NCBI GenBank assembly: GCA_016618085.1
Contig: JABLTG010000006.1
Span: 124,001-188,000, forward strand
Length of the DNA: 64,000 nt
From: Neovahlkampfia damariscottae
Taxonomy: Eukaryota > Heterolobosea > Selenaionea > Neovahlkampfiida > Neovahlkampfiidae
Direction of reading: 5' to 3'
Part shown: one piece after another, positions 1-13,888 of the stretch
Position numbering within the stretch: the first letter of the stretch is position 1
Layout of the letters: every line of letters begins with the position of its first letter
Made by a program: the position numbers and the translations under genes
Notes under the pieces: generated by a model
The model's input: the letters and a program-made list of their open reading frames with translations, nothing else
Database searches by the model: none
Told to the model about the DNA's origin: nothing

Positions 1-3000
1 AGCATCTATTAAATATGAAATTTCGAATTTTTTAAGATTTTTACTTTTAAGATTATTAGCATGTAAAAAAGATGAATCAAATTTATTTTCTAAATTCTTT
101 AATGCTTTTGATATTAAAACAAATTTAATTCAAGAAATTTTAATCCAATTATATTTCAATTTTAAAAAAAATAAAGATGAAAAGAAGAAAATTCAAAAAT
201 TAATTTTCATTATCGGAACAAAGAATTCTGAATCAATTGATAAAGGAATTACATTTTTATTAAAAAATTATCCACAAGAAAAAGAAGAAATTTCAAATTT
301 TTTCAATTTATTTTTCAAAGGAACAAAACATCAATTTGTTGAAGAATCAAATACAACTCTATATTTAACATTAGAACATCCAGAAGCTTCAATTAGAAAA
401 TTAGCAATTGACAAATTAATTGAATCTTCAAAAACAATTAACGACAATGATGAAATTTTAATTTCCTTATTAAGAAGATTATTAGATGATGATACTGAAG
501 TTGTAAAAGCTGCATTAGCTTATCCAAACTTAATGAAAATTAAACAAAAACAAAAATTATTTTCAACTTTAAGAAATCTTTACATGAAGAAGGATAAAAA
601 AATTAATCAACTCATATCAGAAAAATTAAATTCATTTATTTTAGAAAATCCACAACACTTGAATGATACAATTCCATTTATTTTTGATTTAATTCAAAAT
701 AATGACTCAAAAATTATAAAATTAAGTTCAAATTTAAAACATCCATTATTTTTTAATTTTCCAAAAGAAAATGGAAAAATTATTGAATGTTTTAAAAATA
801 ATTTAATGAATGATTTTAATTCAAATTTTGAATCTTTATCAAATGCATATGAAAATAATTTCGCAAATACTTTAATTAGAGAAGTTTTCATTTTAGTTCT
901 TTCAACTAAAGTTTCCTTTGAAATTGTGAATTCCATTTTTAATTTAATCAAAAGAACAACAAAACATGATAAAATGGATTCAGAAATCTTTCAATTAATC
1001 CTTTCAAAAATTTCAGGAGCAAAATTCTCAAACCATTCATTTGAAAAAAGTATTAAAGAAAATAGTCCAGAGAAACTCTTAATTGAATCGTTTTTAATGT
1101 TTCAATCAAATTTTGAAATCTATTCGAATCATATTGAATATTTATTTTTGACAGTTTTAAATCAACAACAATTTAAATTTTTAAATCATTTTTGGACATC
1201 AAATTTATATTCAAAATCTATTGAAGAATCTTGTTTGAATTATTCATATTTCATTTTAAAAGAATTAAAAAATATTAACGGAAAATATTTAATTCCAGAT
1301 TATTTAATTTCCTTAAATAGTGAAGTTAAATACATTCGTGAATTATCAATTAAATGTTTAAAAGTGATTTATAGTCATTTTGAAGTTAAAAAGTGTTCAA
1401 ATATTGTAGAAAATAAAAAATTTACAAATGATTTAAATGATAAAGAAGTGAAACAATTATTACACAATTTATTAGATAAAGAATCAAATTTAATTATTGA
1501 TTCAAAATATTTTCCTTCTATGTTGAAATCAAATTCATATTCAAAAGTTATTTTATTTTTAGCAGAATTTAATGCGAAGATTGTTCATTCAAACTCAAAA
1601 AAATTAAAATTATTGAATTTAATTGGACAAGTTCACTCACATCAAAAAATGATGATTTTAAAACCAGAGTTTGACTTATTGTTATCAAAATTAAAAACAA
1701 ATAATTTAAAAACTGAAGAAGAAAGGGAAATTTTATATTTACATCTTAATGATTATAAAATTGATAATTTAATTGAAATGAAAAATGTTGATATGAATGC
1801 TATATTTTTTGATATTTGTAGAAATTGTAATCCAATCATAATTGATGGTGTTAAATTTGAATCACCTGCTTTATATTTGTTAAGTCAATTTCAAAGTAAA
1901 CACTTTGCAAAATTATCACCAGAAGATCAAAAATTATTTTTCAATTTAACATTATTTTGTTTGTCCAATGAAAATGAAGTCGAAGAAAATTTATCAATCA
2001 AATTACATGAACTTTTAAAAGTATGTCCATTTCAATCTTCAATCATTGTTGATGCTATGACTAAATTTGAATCTGAATTAGAAAAAATTGAAAATTTTAT
2101 TCATCTGATCGATTTAGTTAGATTCATGGAAAAATTAAAAGAGAAAAAAAAATTAATCAAACCATTTTTTAATATTTTAAATGTATTAAAGAATCAAGAA
2201 TCAAATTCAAATATTGATTATTTAATGAATTCAATTGTTACAACTTTATATTTTGTGACTTCTTATTTAGAACCAAAAGTTATTGAAAAAATATCACATT
2301 CTTATAATGTTGATTTATTAATTGAATGTCTTTCTTTTGATAATTTAAATGAAAAAACTAAAAATGAAGTTATTATTTTAATTGGAATTTTATCACAAAA
2401 ATTCCCTGAAAATATTACAAAACATTTAATGTCCATTTTTTCAATTATTGAAAGTTCATTAAAGAATGAAACATCATTTGAAATTATTCAAAAAGCATTG
2501 ATTCAAATTATTCCTTTAGTTAAAGATGATTCAAATCATATCAAAAAGATTATTTCAATTTTTATTGGTTCATTTAATAAAATTCCAAATACAGAAAGAT
2601 TAAATTTATTTGTTACAATTGTAAATTCAATTTCAAGAAAGAAAATACATATAGTTATATTTTCATTTTTAAATTCAATTTCAAAAACTGAGGATTCAAA
2701 TTTATTAAATTTCTCATATGAACTTGTTAATTATTATTCAATCACAAGACAATTAAATTGTTATCTTGAATTAATTAAAATCACAAAATATTTGTTTGAG
2801 ATTGAAGAATCAAATGATATTGTCAATTATTTTGAAGATGAACAAGATGAATTTAAACTCTCTCATTTAATTTTTAATTTTATTACTTTTCAAATTGAAA
2901 ATATTAAATTTATGAAAAGATTAACAATTGAGAGAGAAAAAGATGAAGATTTGATTCAAAAACAATTTCATTCGATTATTGAAAATTTAATATTTTTGAT

Positions 3001-4885
3001 TAACTATTCAACTCAAACAAAAGACGATGCACTTGAAAAAAGAGTTTATCGTTTATTGACAAAATGTCAACAATTAATTTCAATTGAAACATTTATTGAT
3101 GTCACAAAATCTTTATTGAAAGATAAAAATGTTCAAGTAAGAAATGTAATTAATTTACCAATTAGATTCGTTTAAAATCTGTTGAATTATTTAACTTAAA
3201 ATTATATGATCAAACAAAAGAAAATAGTCAATTGTTGGTTGAAAATAGAGATACTTTATTGAAAGTTGTTCCATTATTCATCAAACAATTCAAAAAAGAA
3301 ACAACTGTAAGAGACAGATTCATTTTTATTAATTTCTCTAGAATCCAATTCTTCAACAAAACTTAATCATTGGTATTGAATTTATGAGTAGATTATTTGG
3401 AAAAGACACCGATTTATTCAATGAAATCATTCCAAACTTTATTGATCAATTATCAAATGAAAACATTTCATTGGCTGTCAGTGTTTCAATGGTATTATCT
3501 ACAATTTCAACACAAATTGGAAATAAATCAATTCAATATGTTCCAAAGATCGCAAACTCATTCATTAGATTAATGAAATTGACATTTGAAGAAATTGAAG
3601 AATCAAAGAAAAAAATTGAAATGATTCAATTATCTATTCTCTCTTCAATGGAAATATTTTTCAAAACACAAGTTAAATTCATTAATCCATATTTAGCTGA
3701 TACCTTTTTAATCTTATTCCACAAAGATTTAGTTGAATCCGAAAATAAAAAGGTAAAGAAATTATACTTTTGACAAAAATATTATTATTAGATTCTCAAA
3801 AAATTAAACAAAATTATTGAATTTTTAATTGTTAATATTGAAGTCAGATTATTAATGACACCTTTATTTTCAACATTTTCATCTTGTTTATTGTTTGGAG
3901 ATGATTCATTAATGAATTTCTTTGCATCAATTAAATTATTAATTTCAAACATGAAAAACAAAGAAATAGAAACAAATTCAAATCAAATTTTGAAATTCTT
4001 TTTAAATACCTTAGAAATTAGAAAATTAAATTCAGAAACAGTAAAAACTCAAAACATATTTTAACATATTTATCCAATCAGATTGAAGATATCAATGAAG
4101 TTGAAGATGATGCAATTGAAACATTTAAAACATTTATTGTTAAATTAAATGAAAAAACATTTAAACCAGTTTTTATGAAATTACTTGAATGGTCAAGAGA
4201 AGAAGTCGATAGAAGTTTAAATTTTGATAAATTGATCACATTCTACAAAATTATTTACAAAATTTCTGATGTTTTAAAATCAATCTTTTTACCTTTCTGG
4301 GATTACTTATTAGAACATTCATTGAATGATTTAAATTCAACATTAATTGAAGTTAATGACAAGAAAAAGAGAAAAAGAAATGAAATTGAAAATTCAAACA
4401 AATTTCATAGTTTAATAATGATAATTTGTGATTCATTGAAAAAATATTTCTTCTATGATGAAGAAGGTCTTTTAAATTCTCAATCAAAATTTGAATTAAT
4501 TCAAGATTCAATAATGAAACAATTTGAAAATTCTGAATTAACAAGTTCAAAATTATTCATGGAAAGATTTAAATATTCAATCATTCCTTGTTTATCTGAA
4601 TTATCATCAAAGATTCCACAAAGTTTCTATAAACCTTTACAAAAGAGAGTATTAGAACAAATGCAAAATGAAAATTCAATGATCAAATTGGTTTCAATTT
4701 CAACAATTGAAGCATTTTATGATAAATTGGGAACCTCATTCATTGTTATGCTCCCAGAACTTGTTCCTTACCTTGCAGAATTGTTAGAAGACGACAATAA
4801 CTCAGTCATTGTTCAAACTAAATCATTAATTGAAAAAATTGAATTAATTTCTGGACAAGATTTAGGAGAATATTTTAAAAAATAA
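1..4885 (+). CDS. UTP10: UTP10/HEATR1, U3 snoRNP-associated HEAT-repeat protein (5' end outside window)
   Basis: Large HEAT-repeat scaffold of the SSU processome (t-UTP/UTP-A module), acting in the nucleolus in early 18S rRNA maturation. The frame is open from the first bases. Exons: 1-3136, 3166-3306, 3342-3752, 3792-4040, 4082-4885; introns are 29-41 bp. About 1,580 residues lie in the window; yeast Utp10 is about 1,770, so a few hundred N-terminal residues are missing. Diagnostic parts are a HEAT unit (TLYLTLEHPEASIRKLAIDK, near 360-417) and the C-terminal end, PELVPYLAELLEDD followed by GQDLGEYFKK, which matches the conserved BP28/HEATR1 C-terminus (PFLAELMED...GEPLQSYF). The small-subunit factors UTP22 and RRP7 lie further right. 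Family assignment is firm; intron boundaries are inferred from frame and splice signals. Confidence 0.9.
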
Positions 4886-5008
4886 ATTTTTTTTTAGGTT
4901 ATTGGTCCAATGACATGATTCATCATTTTTATTGGTTCTTTTTTTTTATCCAATAAAAATATTTCTTTTCACAACGTTGTTTGCACTGACAGAAATTAAC
5001 GATACGTA
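4886..5008 (+). promoter_or_regulatory. Promoter region of CYFIP with three CCAAT/ATTGG boxes
   Basis: This 123-bp gap holds ATTGG joined to CCAAT (TTATTGGTCCAAT, about 4901-4913), another ATTGG at 4931-4935 and CCAAT at 4950-4954, the last about 54 bp before the CYFIP start codon. It also contains the UTP10 3' end. The boxes fit the pattern found upstream of almost every gene here. Confidence 0.5.
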
Positions 5009-8000
5009 ATGGATAAACGTGTTATTGATTTAGAAAACAAGATCGAAGTTAAATCTGGTTCTCAACCTGATATTGAATCAAATTCTTCTTATTTACAATA
5101 TCACATTGGTCCAGAAACAAACGCAATTCAATATGAAGACAAAGAAGGGTATAAAATTAGATTTGCTGCTGAAACTGAAAAACTTGCAATCTTAGTAATA
5201 TTAAGAAAAAGAATTAACATAAAAAAATAGCAAAACCTTTTGGACGAAGGAGATACTTTTATGCATAATTTGTATACTTACAGAAGTGTTAGTAAAGCTT
5301 TACCTTCTGTAAAGAATGATCTTCAAAATAAAAATGAAGTTTATGATATGATTAGAGATGTTATCAATCCAGAAATTGAAAAAGTAAAAAAAAAAAATAA
5401 AAAAAAACTAATACTTTTGAAAGGTTAAATCTTTGATGGAATTTAACATTCGAGCATCTCAAATTATTACATCAGCTTTACAAGACGTAGCAGATGGTGA
5501 AAATGGAAAAACAGTTGTTTCTGATACCTATCTTGACTTTATCATTAAATGTAAATAAAAAAAAAAAACAATTAAAAAAAAAACAAAAGGTTTTGATATG
5601 ATGTGGAGATTAGATTCTTTAAAGACAATGAAAGCTGCTTTAAACAATGACTTCTCTGCTCTCAGACGTGCTTCAACAAATAGTTCAACAAGTACAACAG
5701 AAGAAATGAATAATATTCATATGTTTCTTTCAACAACACTTGTTATTACAAATAACTTAAAAAAGGATGTTACTTCAGTTAAAATGTAAATTAAAATATT
5801 AAAATAACTTTCAAAAAGGATTGATGATATTCTTACTCAAATCGCAGTTAGGGCGTCAGAAAATATTGAATTCAAAAGATATCTTCATTGTGAAGAAAAA
5901 CATATTTTAATCAGAGCAACTGCATTCACTTTATATCTTTTAGATGATAAATCAGGAAAACTTGGAACTCTTAAAAAAATGGATTTAAGTAAATTTGTTA
6001 AAATCTTTAAAGTAAAATTCATTTCTATTAACGCTTTACAAAAAAATTAGAGATATCCAAATGTAAATCTTTATGGTGATATGTCTTTTCTTCCAAAAAC
6101 TATTTTAGAAAAATGTCCAAGTTTAAAGAAATTTGAATCAGATTGGTTAGGTGCTGGAAAAGATAGTGATTACTTATTAACATTTCATTATGAAAATATT
6201 AAAAAAGATTATACTGAATATATGTATAAATTACAATATTTTTTGAATAGAATGAAAATAGTTAAAGGAAGTGGTAATAGTGGTGATATGAATAAATCAA
6301 TTTATATGTCAAAATTAGATTTAAAAGATACATTAAATGAAGAAATTACTTATGATATTAAACTTGAAGCTAAAACATTAGCAGAACAAGGATTAAAATA
6401 TTTAGCAAGATGGAAAACATACATTTTAGAACAAACTGCATGGAAATATGGACATCCAGCAGATTTAGAAAAATGTCAAGATGAAGCTATGGAAACATTA
6501 AAATCAGAAAATCAAGAAGAAACTGTAAAAGTTGAAGAAGAGAATACTGAAAATAAGCCAACTGTACTTGATTATGAAAGAGTTGTTAGATATAATTATA
6601 CATCAGAAGAAAGATCAGTTTTAGTTTCAGTTATTTCAATGATTAAAACAGTTGAAAAATTATTAAGAAAGCATACTGCATTCTTTAAACCATTTATAAA
6701 TAATGTTATTCAAAATGAATTACAAGAATTTATTCAAATTACATTTGTTGATATTTGTAATAGAGCAACAACAAAAAAAAGAGGTGTTATTTCAATTTTA
6801 CAACAATTACGTACATTAGCAGGTGATTGGGTAGATGGAAAATTACCAGATTTAGATTTAAAAGCAACATCAAAAAGTTCAAAAAGACAAACATCAAAAA
6901 GAGATGCACCACCTTCAAATACACAATTACAAATTATTAGATCAACACTTCAAACATTAATTTCTGATAGATCACCTGGTATGCATAAAACTGGATTATT
7001 TGGTGCAATTGATTTTTCAACTGCACAAATTCAACAAATTCAACAATTTATTGATCAATCATTTATGTGGTCATATTTAATTTCATTTAATACATCATGT
7101 AAACAAGCATCAGATTTAGGTGATTTATGGTTTAGAGAATTTTATTTAGAATTATCAAGAAGAATTCAATTTCCAATTAAAATGTCATTACCTTGGTTAA
7201 TTACAGAAGATATTATTGAAAAAAGAGATACTGAATTTATGGAATCAATTTTATATCCACTTGATGTTTATAATGATGCAGCATATCATGCATTATTCGT
7301 TTTAAAAAGAAAATTTTTATATGATGAAATTGAAGCTGAAGTTAATTTAGTTTTTGATCAATTAGTATTTAAATTAAGTGAACAAATTTATGCATATTTT
7401 AAAATACTTGCATCTAATATTACATTAGATACACAATTTAGAGTATTTATTGAAAAATTACAAAAAGAATCAAGATTTCAAGTACCAAAATCAAGATATG
7501 ATGTTATTTTAAAACAAAAACATATAAATTTATTAGGAAGATCAATTGATTTAAATTTTCTTTTATCACAAAGAATTAATATTTCAATTAGAGAAAATTT
7601 AGTTAAAGCAATTCAAAAATTTGAATCATCAAATATTTGTTCAATTGTTGATTTAGAATCAATGATTGAAAATATTAGAATGACACATAAAATATTATCC
7701 AATTATTTATCATTAGATACATTTTCATCAATTATGTCAGAAGTAAATGATTCAATTTCAGCAGTTTCATTTGAAGGTAGAATTTCAAGACATGTTATTG
7801 AAGAAATTTGTTTTGATTTATTTCCAAATTATATTTATAATTCTTATACACAAAGATTTGTTAGAGGTGCAAAAGTTAAAGGAAGAGAAGAAGAAGTTTA
7901 TGAAAGAGAAAGAGCACCAAGAATACCATTTTATTTTACATATGGTTCAAAAGGATTTAATAATTCAATTAATCAAGTAAATGATCAATTTAGAGGATTC

Positions 8001-9314
8001 TTTGGACATGAACATGTTAGAACTATTATTAGATTAATTGGAAAAGATTCTTTAACTTTAGTAATTGAAACATGTATTAGTTATATTGAAGATAAATTGT
8101 ATAATGATATTGGACCTTATGTACAAGCTTTAATTGAAGCTTTACCTCCACAAATTAAATTACAACCACATAATTATGGTCTCTTTGGTATTTATTCATA
8201 TTTTCAAGCAACATTTAGAGATTTTATAACATATAATGAATTAAAATCAGGTGTATTTCAAGGATTTAGAACTATTGGAAATTGTATTTGTTTCTTAATT
8301 ATGTTAGATGGATGTCAATCACAATTAAATATTCAACAATCAATTGCAATTTCACCTTTTATTGGTTTAAAACCATTATCAAAATCAGATCATCAAAAAA
8401 GAAAAGGAGAACAAGAAAATGTTGAATTAGGTGATTCAGATATTCTTATGGATAATTTTGTAAAAATGGAAAAATTTGAAGAAACACCAATTTATCATAT
8501 TTTATCAAATTTAATTGAAACAAATGATAAAAAAACAAAAAATGTCAATATTTTAAAAAGAGAATTAAATTATACAAAGAAATCTGTTGATCTTTATAAT
8601 CCTTCACCTGATATTCATTCAATTATGAAAGAAGTTTTAGATAGAATTGGTAAAATGTTGATAAATGTTTCAAAAGAATGGAGAGGAACAAATGAATTAG
8701 ATCGTTTAACAAAATTTGATTCTTCAAAAGAATTTTATAGATTATGGGCTGTTTTACAATTTATTTTTTGTATTGATGCAGATCAATCAGAAACTTATTC
8801 TGATATTGAAATTTTTGGACATGGTTTTACATGGGGTGGTTCAACAATCGTTTATTTATTTGGTCAACATTTAAGATTCGTTTGTTTTAATTTTACAGAT
8901 CATGTTTTAAATATTGATGTTTTAACTGAATCAAAAGATCCACAAAGACAACAATTAGAAATGTTTTTATCAAATGCTGTTATTGTTCATGCATTAAATA
9001 CAAAAACATTTAATACTCTTAAAACATTTTATCCAATTGATTTTGATAGAAAAGAAACATTTTCTGCACCAGAATCAGATGATTTTACAAGAATTAAAAT
9101 CATTTCATCTGATATTACAAAATCATCAAATGAACAATCATCATCAAATGAACAACAACAATATGATGAATATCAACAACAACAATATGAACAACAATAT
9201 GAACAACAATATGAACAAGAACAACAACAGTATGATGGTGATGAACAACAACAATATGATGATCAACAATATGAACAAGAACAACAACAATATGATGAAG
9301 AATATCAAGAATAA
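5009..9314 (+). CDS. CYFIP: CYFIP/PIR121 (Sra-1), WAVE regulatory complex subunit with a Q/Y-rich tail
   Basis: Subunit of the pentameric WAVE complex that links Rac signalling to Arp2/3 actin assembly. Exons: 5009-5194, 5231-5383, 5424-5550, 5590-5785, 5819-6011, 6051-9314; five introns of 33-40 bp, giving 1,372 residues. The spliced N-terminus follows CYFIP closely: MHNLYTYRSVSKALP, EKVKSLMEF, FDMMWRLDSLKTMKAALNND, EKHILIRATAFTLYLLDDK. The C-terminal body keeps motifs such as FGHGFTWGGS. Animal CYFIP1/2 are about 1,250 residues; the excess is mostly a C-terminal low-complexity tail of about 60 residues rich in QQQYEQ/QQYD units. The start ATG is the first after the CCAAT boxes. Small adjacent reading frames at 5009-5789 are its early exons, not separate genes. 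Confidence 0.93.
9141..9312 (+). repeat. CAACAACAATATGAA-type imperfect repeat encoding the CYFIP Q/Y tail
   Basis: Imperfect repeats built from CAA and CAATATGAA/GATGAT units encode alternating Gln runs with Tyr-Glu/Tyr-Asp. The Tyr spacing is regular in protein terms. It is inside the CYFIP CDS and reads in frame to the stop. Confidence 0.8.
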
Positions 9315-9462
9315 AAAATTTTTAATCATTTTTTAATTTCCATTAAAGAATATAATTTTAATATCTCATTGAATAATAAAATTGGATTTTCATCTCCCAC
9401 TTTTTCAATTGAATCTTTAACATATCTTTAAGAAAATTTAGTCAAAAGGTTCAAATGTAATA

Positions 9463-10049
9463 TTACTTTCTCAGTTCTGATTTTTTCATTTTTAAATCTT
9501 CTATAAAAAATTGTGTTACATATTCTTCATAATTTATTGTTTGAATTGAGTATAATTCAATTTCGTATTTCATTAATTGTCTCATGAATCCAATATTTGG
9601 ATTGATGATAAATCTTTTTCTTTTTATTAATTTATAAGCATCTGATAAATTCATTTTTTCATTTTTCATTAAATATGATATTGTAATTGTTACACTTCTT
9701 GATGCTCCACCCAAACCTTTTTTTTTTTTGTTTAAAATATTTTATCTTTTTTACAATGCACCAAAACCTTTTCATGTTTATTTATAAATTTATGAGCTTT
9801 TTCGAAAATATCTGATAGATTAGTTTCTATTTTATCTTCAACTGTTATGTTCAAATATTCACATTTGTCTTCGAAATAATTTTGAATTCCACAAGAACAA
9901 TTTAGTACTCCTGTAAAACCGAAATCGTGAAAAGATTTTTTATCTTTGGCTGCCTGTATACTTCCTATCCATAATTTATTTTCAATTATTTCGGTTGGTT
10001 CTGAAAAATTGTTTTCGTCTACAAAATAAATGTCTTCTTCTTTACTCAT
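9463..10049 (-). CDS. Dual-specificity phosphatase, atypical DSP family
   Basis: Small protein-tyrosine/dual-specificity phosphatase. Exons (minus): 10049-9755 and 9716-9463, with a 38-bp intron that splits the codon of the catalytic cysteine. Splicing rebuilds the signature HCLGGASRS, i.e. HCx5R, preceded by EKVLVH. The upstream fold includes ENKLWIGSIQAAKDK and GVLNCSCG, typical of atypical DSPs. Length is 182 residues. The start is the ATG giving MSKEEDIYF; the open frame extends upstream but has no ATG there. An ATTGG/CCAAT box lies at 10070-10074, 21 bp upstream. It is divergent to the P5 ATPase. The substrate cannot be told from sequence. Confidence 0.87.
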
Positions 10050-10206
10050 TCTGTATTTTGCAGTTTTGACCAATGGAATTTTTTGGGAAAAATGAACAAC
10101 TATGAAATAATTTCTTGGATTTCTTATTCGAAAATAATCAGAAACCTGTCAAAAAGAACATTTTTCGGTTATTTTTTTTGACCAATAATAATTTGAAGAA
10201 ATCTCA
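10050..10206. promoter_or_regulatory. Divergent promoter, phosphatase / P5 ATPase
   Basis: 157-bp intergenic region between two divergent start codons. A CCAAT pentamer sits near each end: 10070-10074, 21 bp from the phosphatase ATG, and 10182-10186, 21 bp from the ATPase ATG. The symmetric spacing suggests a defined promoter distance. No TATA-like motif is obvious in the AT-rich background. Confidence 0.5.
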
Positions 10207-13200
10207 ATGGGAAATGAAGAACTAAGCACTTACGATTTATTAGAAGAACACATGAACAATAAAGTTGAATCATCTTTCTTTTCTGAAATTAATTTTGAAG
10301 AAAACATTATAAACGACCAAGAAAATGTGTTTGTAAGAAAAGATTGAAAAAAAAAAAAAACTAAAATTGGAAAGAGCATGGAGTACATCAAACCATACAA
10401 AAAAATTCCATTTGGTGATATAATATACATATTCTTATGTATTATAACCTTTGGATTTTATTATATTTTTTCAAGATGGTTTCCTTTTCTTTATGTTGTG
10501 GTGACTCATCTCAAAAGTACCTTCAAATTATGTGATTTAGTATTCATAAAATCAAATCAAAATGATGAAATTAAGTATTGTAAAGTTAAAATGATAGAAA
10601 TTGAATCACCAGAACCTCAAAGAATTAGATTTTTTAAATATAGAAAATTAAATTTTATTTATTCCGAAGAAAGTAATGAATTTAAAAGAATTAGGTGATT
10701 ATAATAAATATTAAACAAAATAGTGTAAAAAAGAAATGTGATGAAATTATTAATTCCAATTATCCAACAGAAAGAAAGATCAAAAATTTTCAAAAATTTT
10801 TTGGAAAGAATTCAATTGAAATTAAAGTCAAAAGTATTATATCATTATTGCTTGATGAGATTATTACACCATTTTATGTATTTCAACTTTATTCAATCAT
10901 TCTTTGGTATTGTGAAAATTATTATATTTTTGCAACTGCATTAGGAATTACATCTCTCATTTCAATTTCAGTTAGTTTATACCAAACAAGAAGTAATTTA
11001 ACAAAGTTAAGAGAAATGTCAAAAAATGAAGTTGAAGTTGTTAGAATCACTAATGAAAAAAGTAAATTGAATTTTTAATCTAATTTCTAAAAGGAGAATT
11101 AATACCATCTTCAGAATTAGTTCCTGGTGATATTATAGAGGTTCATGATCATTTATTAATGCCATGTGATGCAATTCTAATTTCAGGACAATGTATTGTT
11201 AATGAATCAATGTTGACAGGTGAAAGGTATTTCTTATTTAATATCTTTTAACAATTACAGTATCCCAATTGTCAAAACTGTATTAGAATCAAAAGATGAA
11301 CATTTTTCAGAAAAAATGAAAATCAATACTTTATTTTCTGGTACTGAAATTATCAATTCAAATAAATCAAAAACAATTGCTTATGTTTATAGAACTGGGT
11401 TTTTCACAGCAAAGGGAAACCTTCTACTTTCAATTATTTATCCAAAGGAAAGCTCATTTTCTTTATATGCTGATTCATTAAAATTTATTGGATTCATGTC
11501 TTTGTTTGCAATAATTGGAATGATATATTCATCACTTATTTTATATTTAGAACATGCAACTATTTGGGATAGAATTATAAAAGTATTAGATGTTGTCACT
11601 GTATGTGTACCTCCTTCATTACCATTGGCATTGACAATTGGTATGATATTAAATTTTTAAAATAACTATTTTAGGTTTGACTTATTCAAGTTGGAGATTG
11701 TCAAAAAAGAAAATATTTTGTATTTCACCTCAAAAAATAAATATTAGTGGAATGATTGATCATTGTTGTTTTGATAAAACAGGAACATTGACAGAAGATT
11801 TATTGAATTTATTAGGTGTTCTAGCACTCAAAGATCAAAAAAGTGATGAAATTGAATTTAAAGATACAATCATATCAAAAGATGATATTGAAAAAGATGT
11901 ATCTACATTACTTTTAACATCATTAATGTGTTGTCATGGTTTGAGTAATTTGAACAATGAAATTATTGGTGATCCTTTAGAAATTGAAATATTCAACTCA
12001 ATCAATGGAAATATTGAAAATGATAACTGTATCACAAATAATGATTTAGGAATTTCAATTTCTATTTTGAAAAGATTTGAATTTTTATCAGAATTACAAA
12101 GAATGAGTGTTTTAATTGAATTTCAAAAAAAGAAATATCTAATTTTGAAAGGTTCACCTGAAATGTTCAAAAAAGTTTCAAATTTGAAGTCATTACCAAA
12201 TGATTATGATAAACAATTAGAATCATTAACAAAACATGGTCATAGAGTTTTATCCATTGGATATAAAGAAATAAAAAATGAAGAAGAAATTGATTCTGAA
12301 ATAACAAGAGAAAACATTGAAATGAATTTAAATTTTTTAGGATTTATTATTCTTCAAAACAAAATAAAACCATCAACAAAAGAAACAATAAAAACATTAA
12401 ACAATGTTGAAATTTCATCAATTATGGTTACAGGTGATAATCCATTAACTGCAATTTCAATTGGAATTGAATGTCAAATTTTGAAAAAGAACATTCCAAT
12501 ATACTTGGGAAAAATAGAAAATGATAATATCAGTTGGAAAAATATTGATGACAATGAAGACCAATTAGATGTTGGAACATTATTAGTAAGTCAACAAAAA
12601 ATGATTAAATTTATAAAAGCCATTAAATCAAATGACTGATTTTCAATTGGCTGTGACAGGTGATATTTTTCATTTATTGACAAAAGATCATTCTTTTGAA
12701 AGACCAAACCCTTTGTTTTATATTTTGTTACAAAAATGTAAAATATTTTCAAGAATGTCACCAAATCAAAAAATGAAATTAATTTTAGAATATCAAGGAA
12801 TTGGGAAATATGTATTGATGTGTGGAGATGGTGCAAATGATACAAGTTCATTAAAAGCAGCACATGTAAGTAATATTATTCAATTGATCAATTTTAAAGG
12901 TTGGAATTAGTTTAAGTCAAGCAGAAGCGAGTATTGCAGCTCCTTTTACTTCATTAAAACCAACAATTAATTCAGTTTTAAAAGTGATTGAGGAGGGTAG
13001 ATGTTCATTGTCAACTAGTTTTCAAATGTTTGAGTATATTGTTTTATACTCATTTTTACAATCCATTACCATTTTTTTGTTATACAGTATCAATGTGGAT
13101 TTATCAGATTTTCAAGTAATTAATAGAATTTTATTGACCAATCATTAGTTTTTATATGTTGATTTGATATTATCAACTCCAATAGTTTTTACCAGTAAGA

Positions 13201-13846
13201 ATCAAATTTAGTTCTTAATTTTTCAAAAAGTGGCTAGAACTGAACCAAATGAGAAATTGGGGAAACAAAAACCTGATATTAATTTATTTTCTTTGAGTGT
13301 AATTACATCAGTTTTAGGTCATGCATTGATTGCTTTTCTATTTTCATTGTTTATTTTTATTGACTCAAGAAATCAAATATGGTTAGTACCTCCTGAACCA
13401 AATTCTGATTATACAGCAACTAAATCTATTTATGGAACTATTTTATTCATTTTAAATCAATTTCAAACTTTAAATATAGCTGTTGCTCTCAGTGTAGGTA
13501 ACCCATTTCGAAAATCACTTTTTACAAATTGTAATTTTTTTTGAATAATTCTAATTTATTCTTAGATATTTTTACTATTTCTCTTTATATTTTATACTTG
13601 TTTGGAATTTATATTACTTTATGTCCTGAATTTTATACAAGATGGATATTCGAATTTGTTGAAATGACATCATTAATTTATAGATTTAAATTATTGGGAA
13701 TTTGTTTTTTTCATTTATTTATTTGTTTATTATATGAATTAGTTTTTGTAAAAATGATTATGAAAAGAATTCAATCATTTTTGAATTCAAAATTGAAAAG
13801 AAAAAGTTTGTATGAAAAAATTACAAAATATTATAAATTTTCATAA
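10207..13846 (+). CDS. ATP13A: P5-type (P5B, ATP13A-like) transport ATPase
   Basis: P-type ATPase of the ATP13A2-5 group, endolysosomal transporters of polyamines or cations. Exons: 10207-10332, 10375-10694, 10724-11061, 11094-11226, 11261-11640, 11675-12585, 12620-12865, 12900-13115, 13149-13194, 13231-13530, 13566-13846; ten introns of 29-42 bp, 1,098 residues. Motifs in order: TGES near residue 305 (split by an intron), [13 protein letters not shown] in TM4 (a P5B-like PPxLP), phosphorylation loop [10 protein letters not shown] near 467, [15 protein letters not shown] near 808, and VFTMARTEP and [12 protein letters not shown] near the C-terminus as in P5B pumps. The apparent frameshift near 12615 disappears with a 34-bp intron (12586-12619). 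Substrate is not predictable. Confidence 0.92.
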
Positions 13847-13888
13847 TTTTGAATTTCATTAAATATTTTTTTATTCTTAAATTTGTGA

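Noticed and set aside
5384-5600. Long poly(A)/poly(T) runs as microsatellites of interest
   Set aside because: Such runs occur inside most introns and reflect composition rather than a special element.
4886-5900. Small adjacent frames before the large CYFIP frame as separate small genes
   Set aside because: They are exons 1-5 of CYFIP and align in order with its N-terminal domain.
9144-9329. Hydrophobic minus-strand frame opposite the CYFIP repeat
   Set aside because: It is the complement of the CAA/ATG repeat (Leu/Ile only) and has no independent support.
12586-12660. Apparent frameshift in the P5 ATPase between the nucleotide-binding and hinge regions
   Set aside because: A 34-bp GT...AG intron at 12586-12619 joins LDVGTLL to [14 protein letters not shown] in frame, and the whole gene then sums to a multiple of three.
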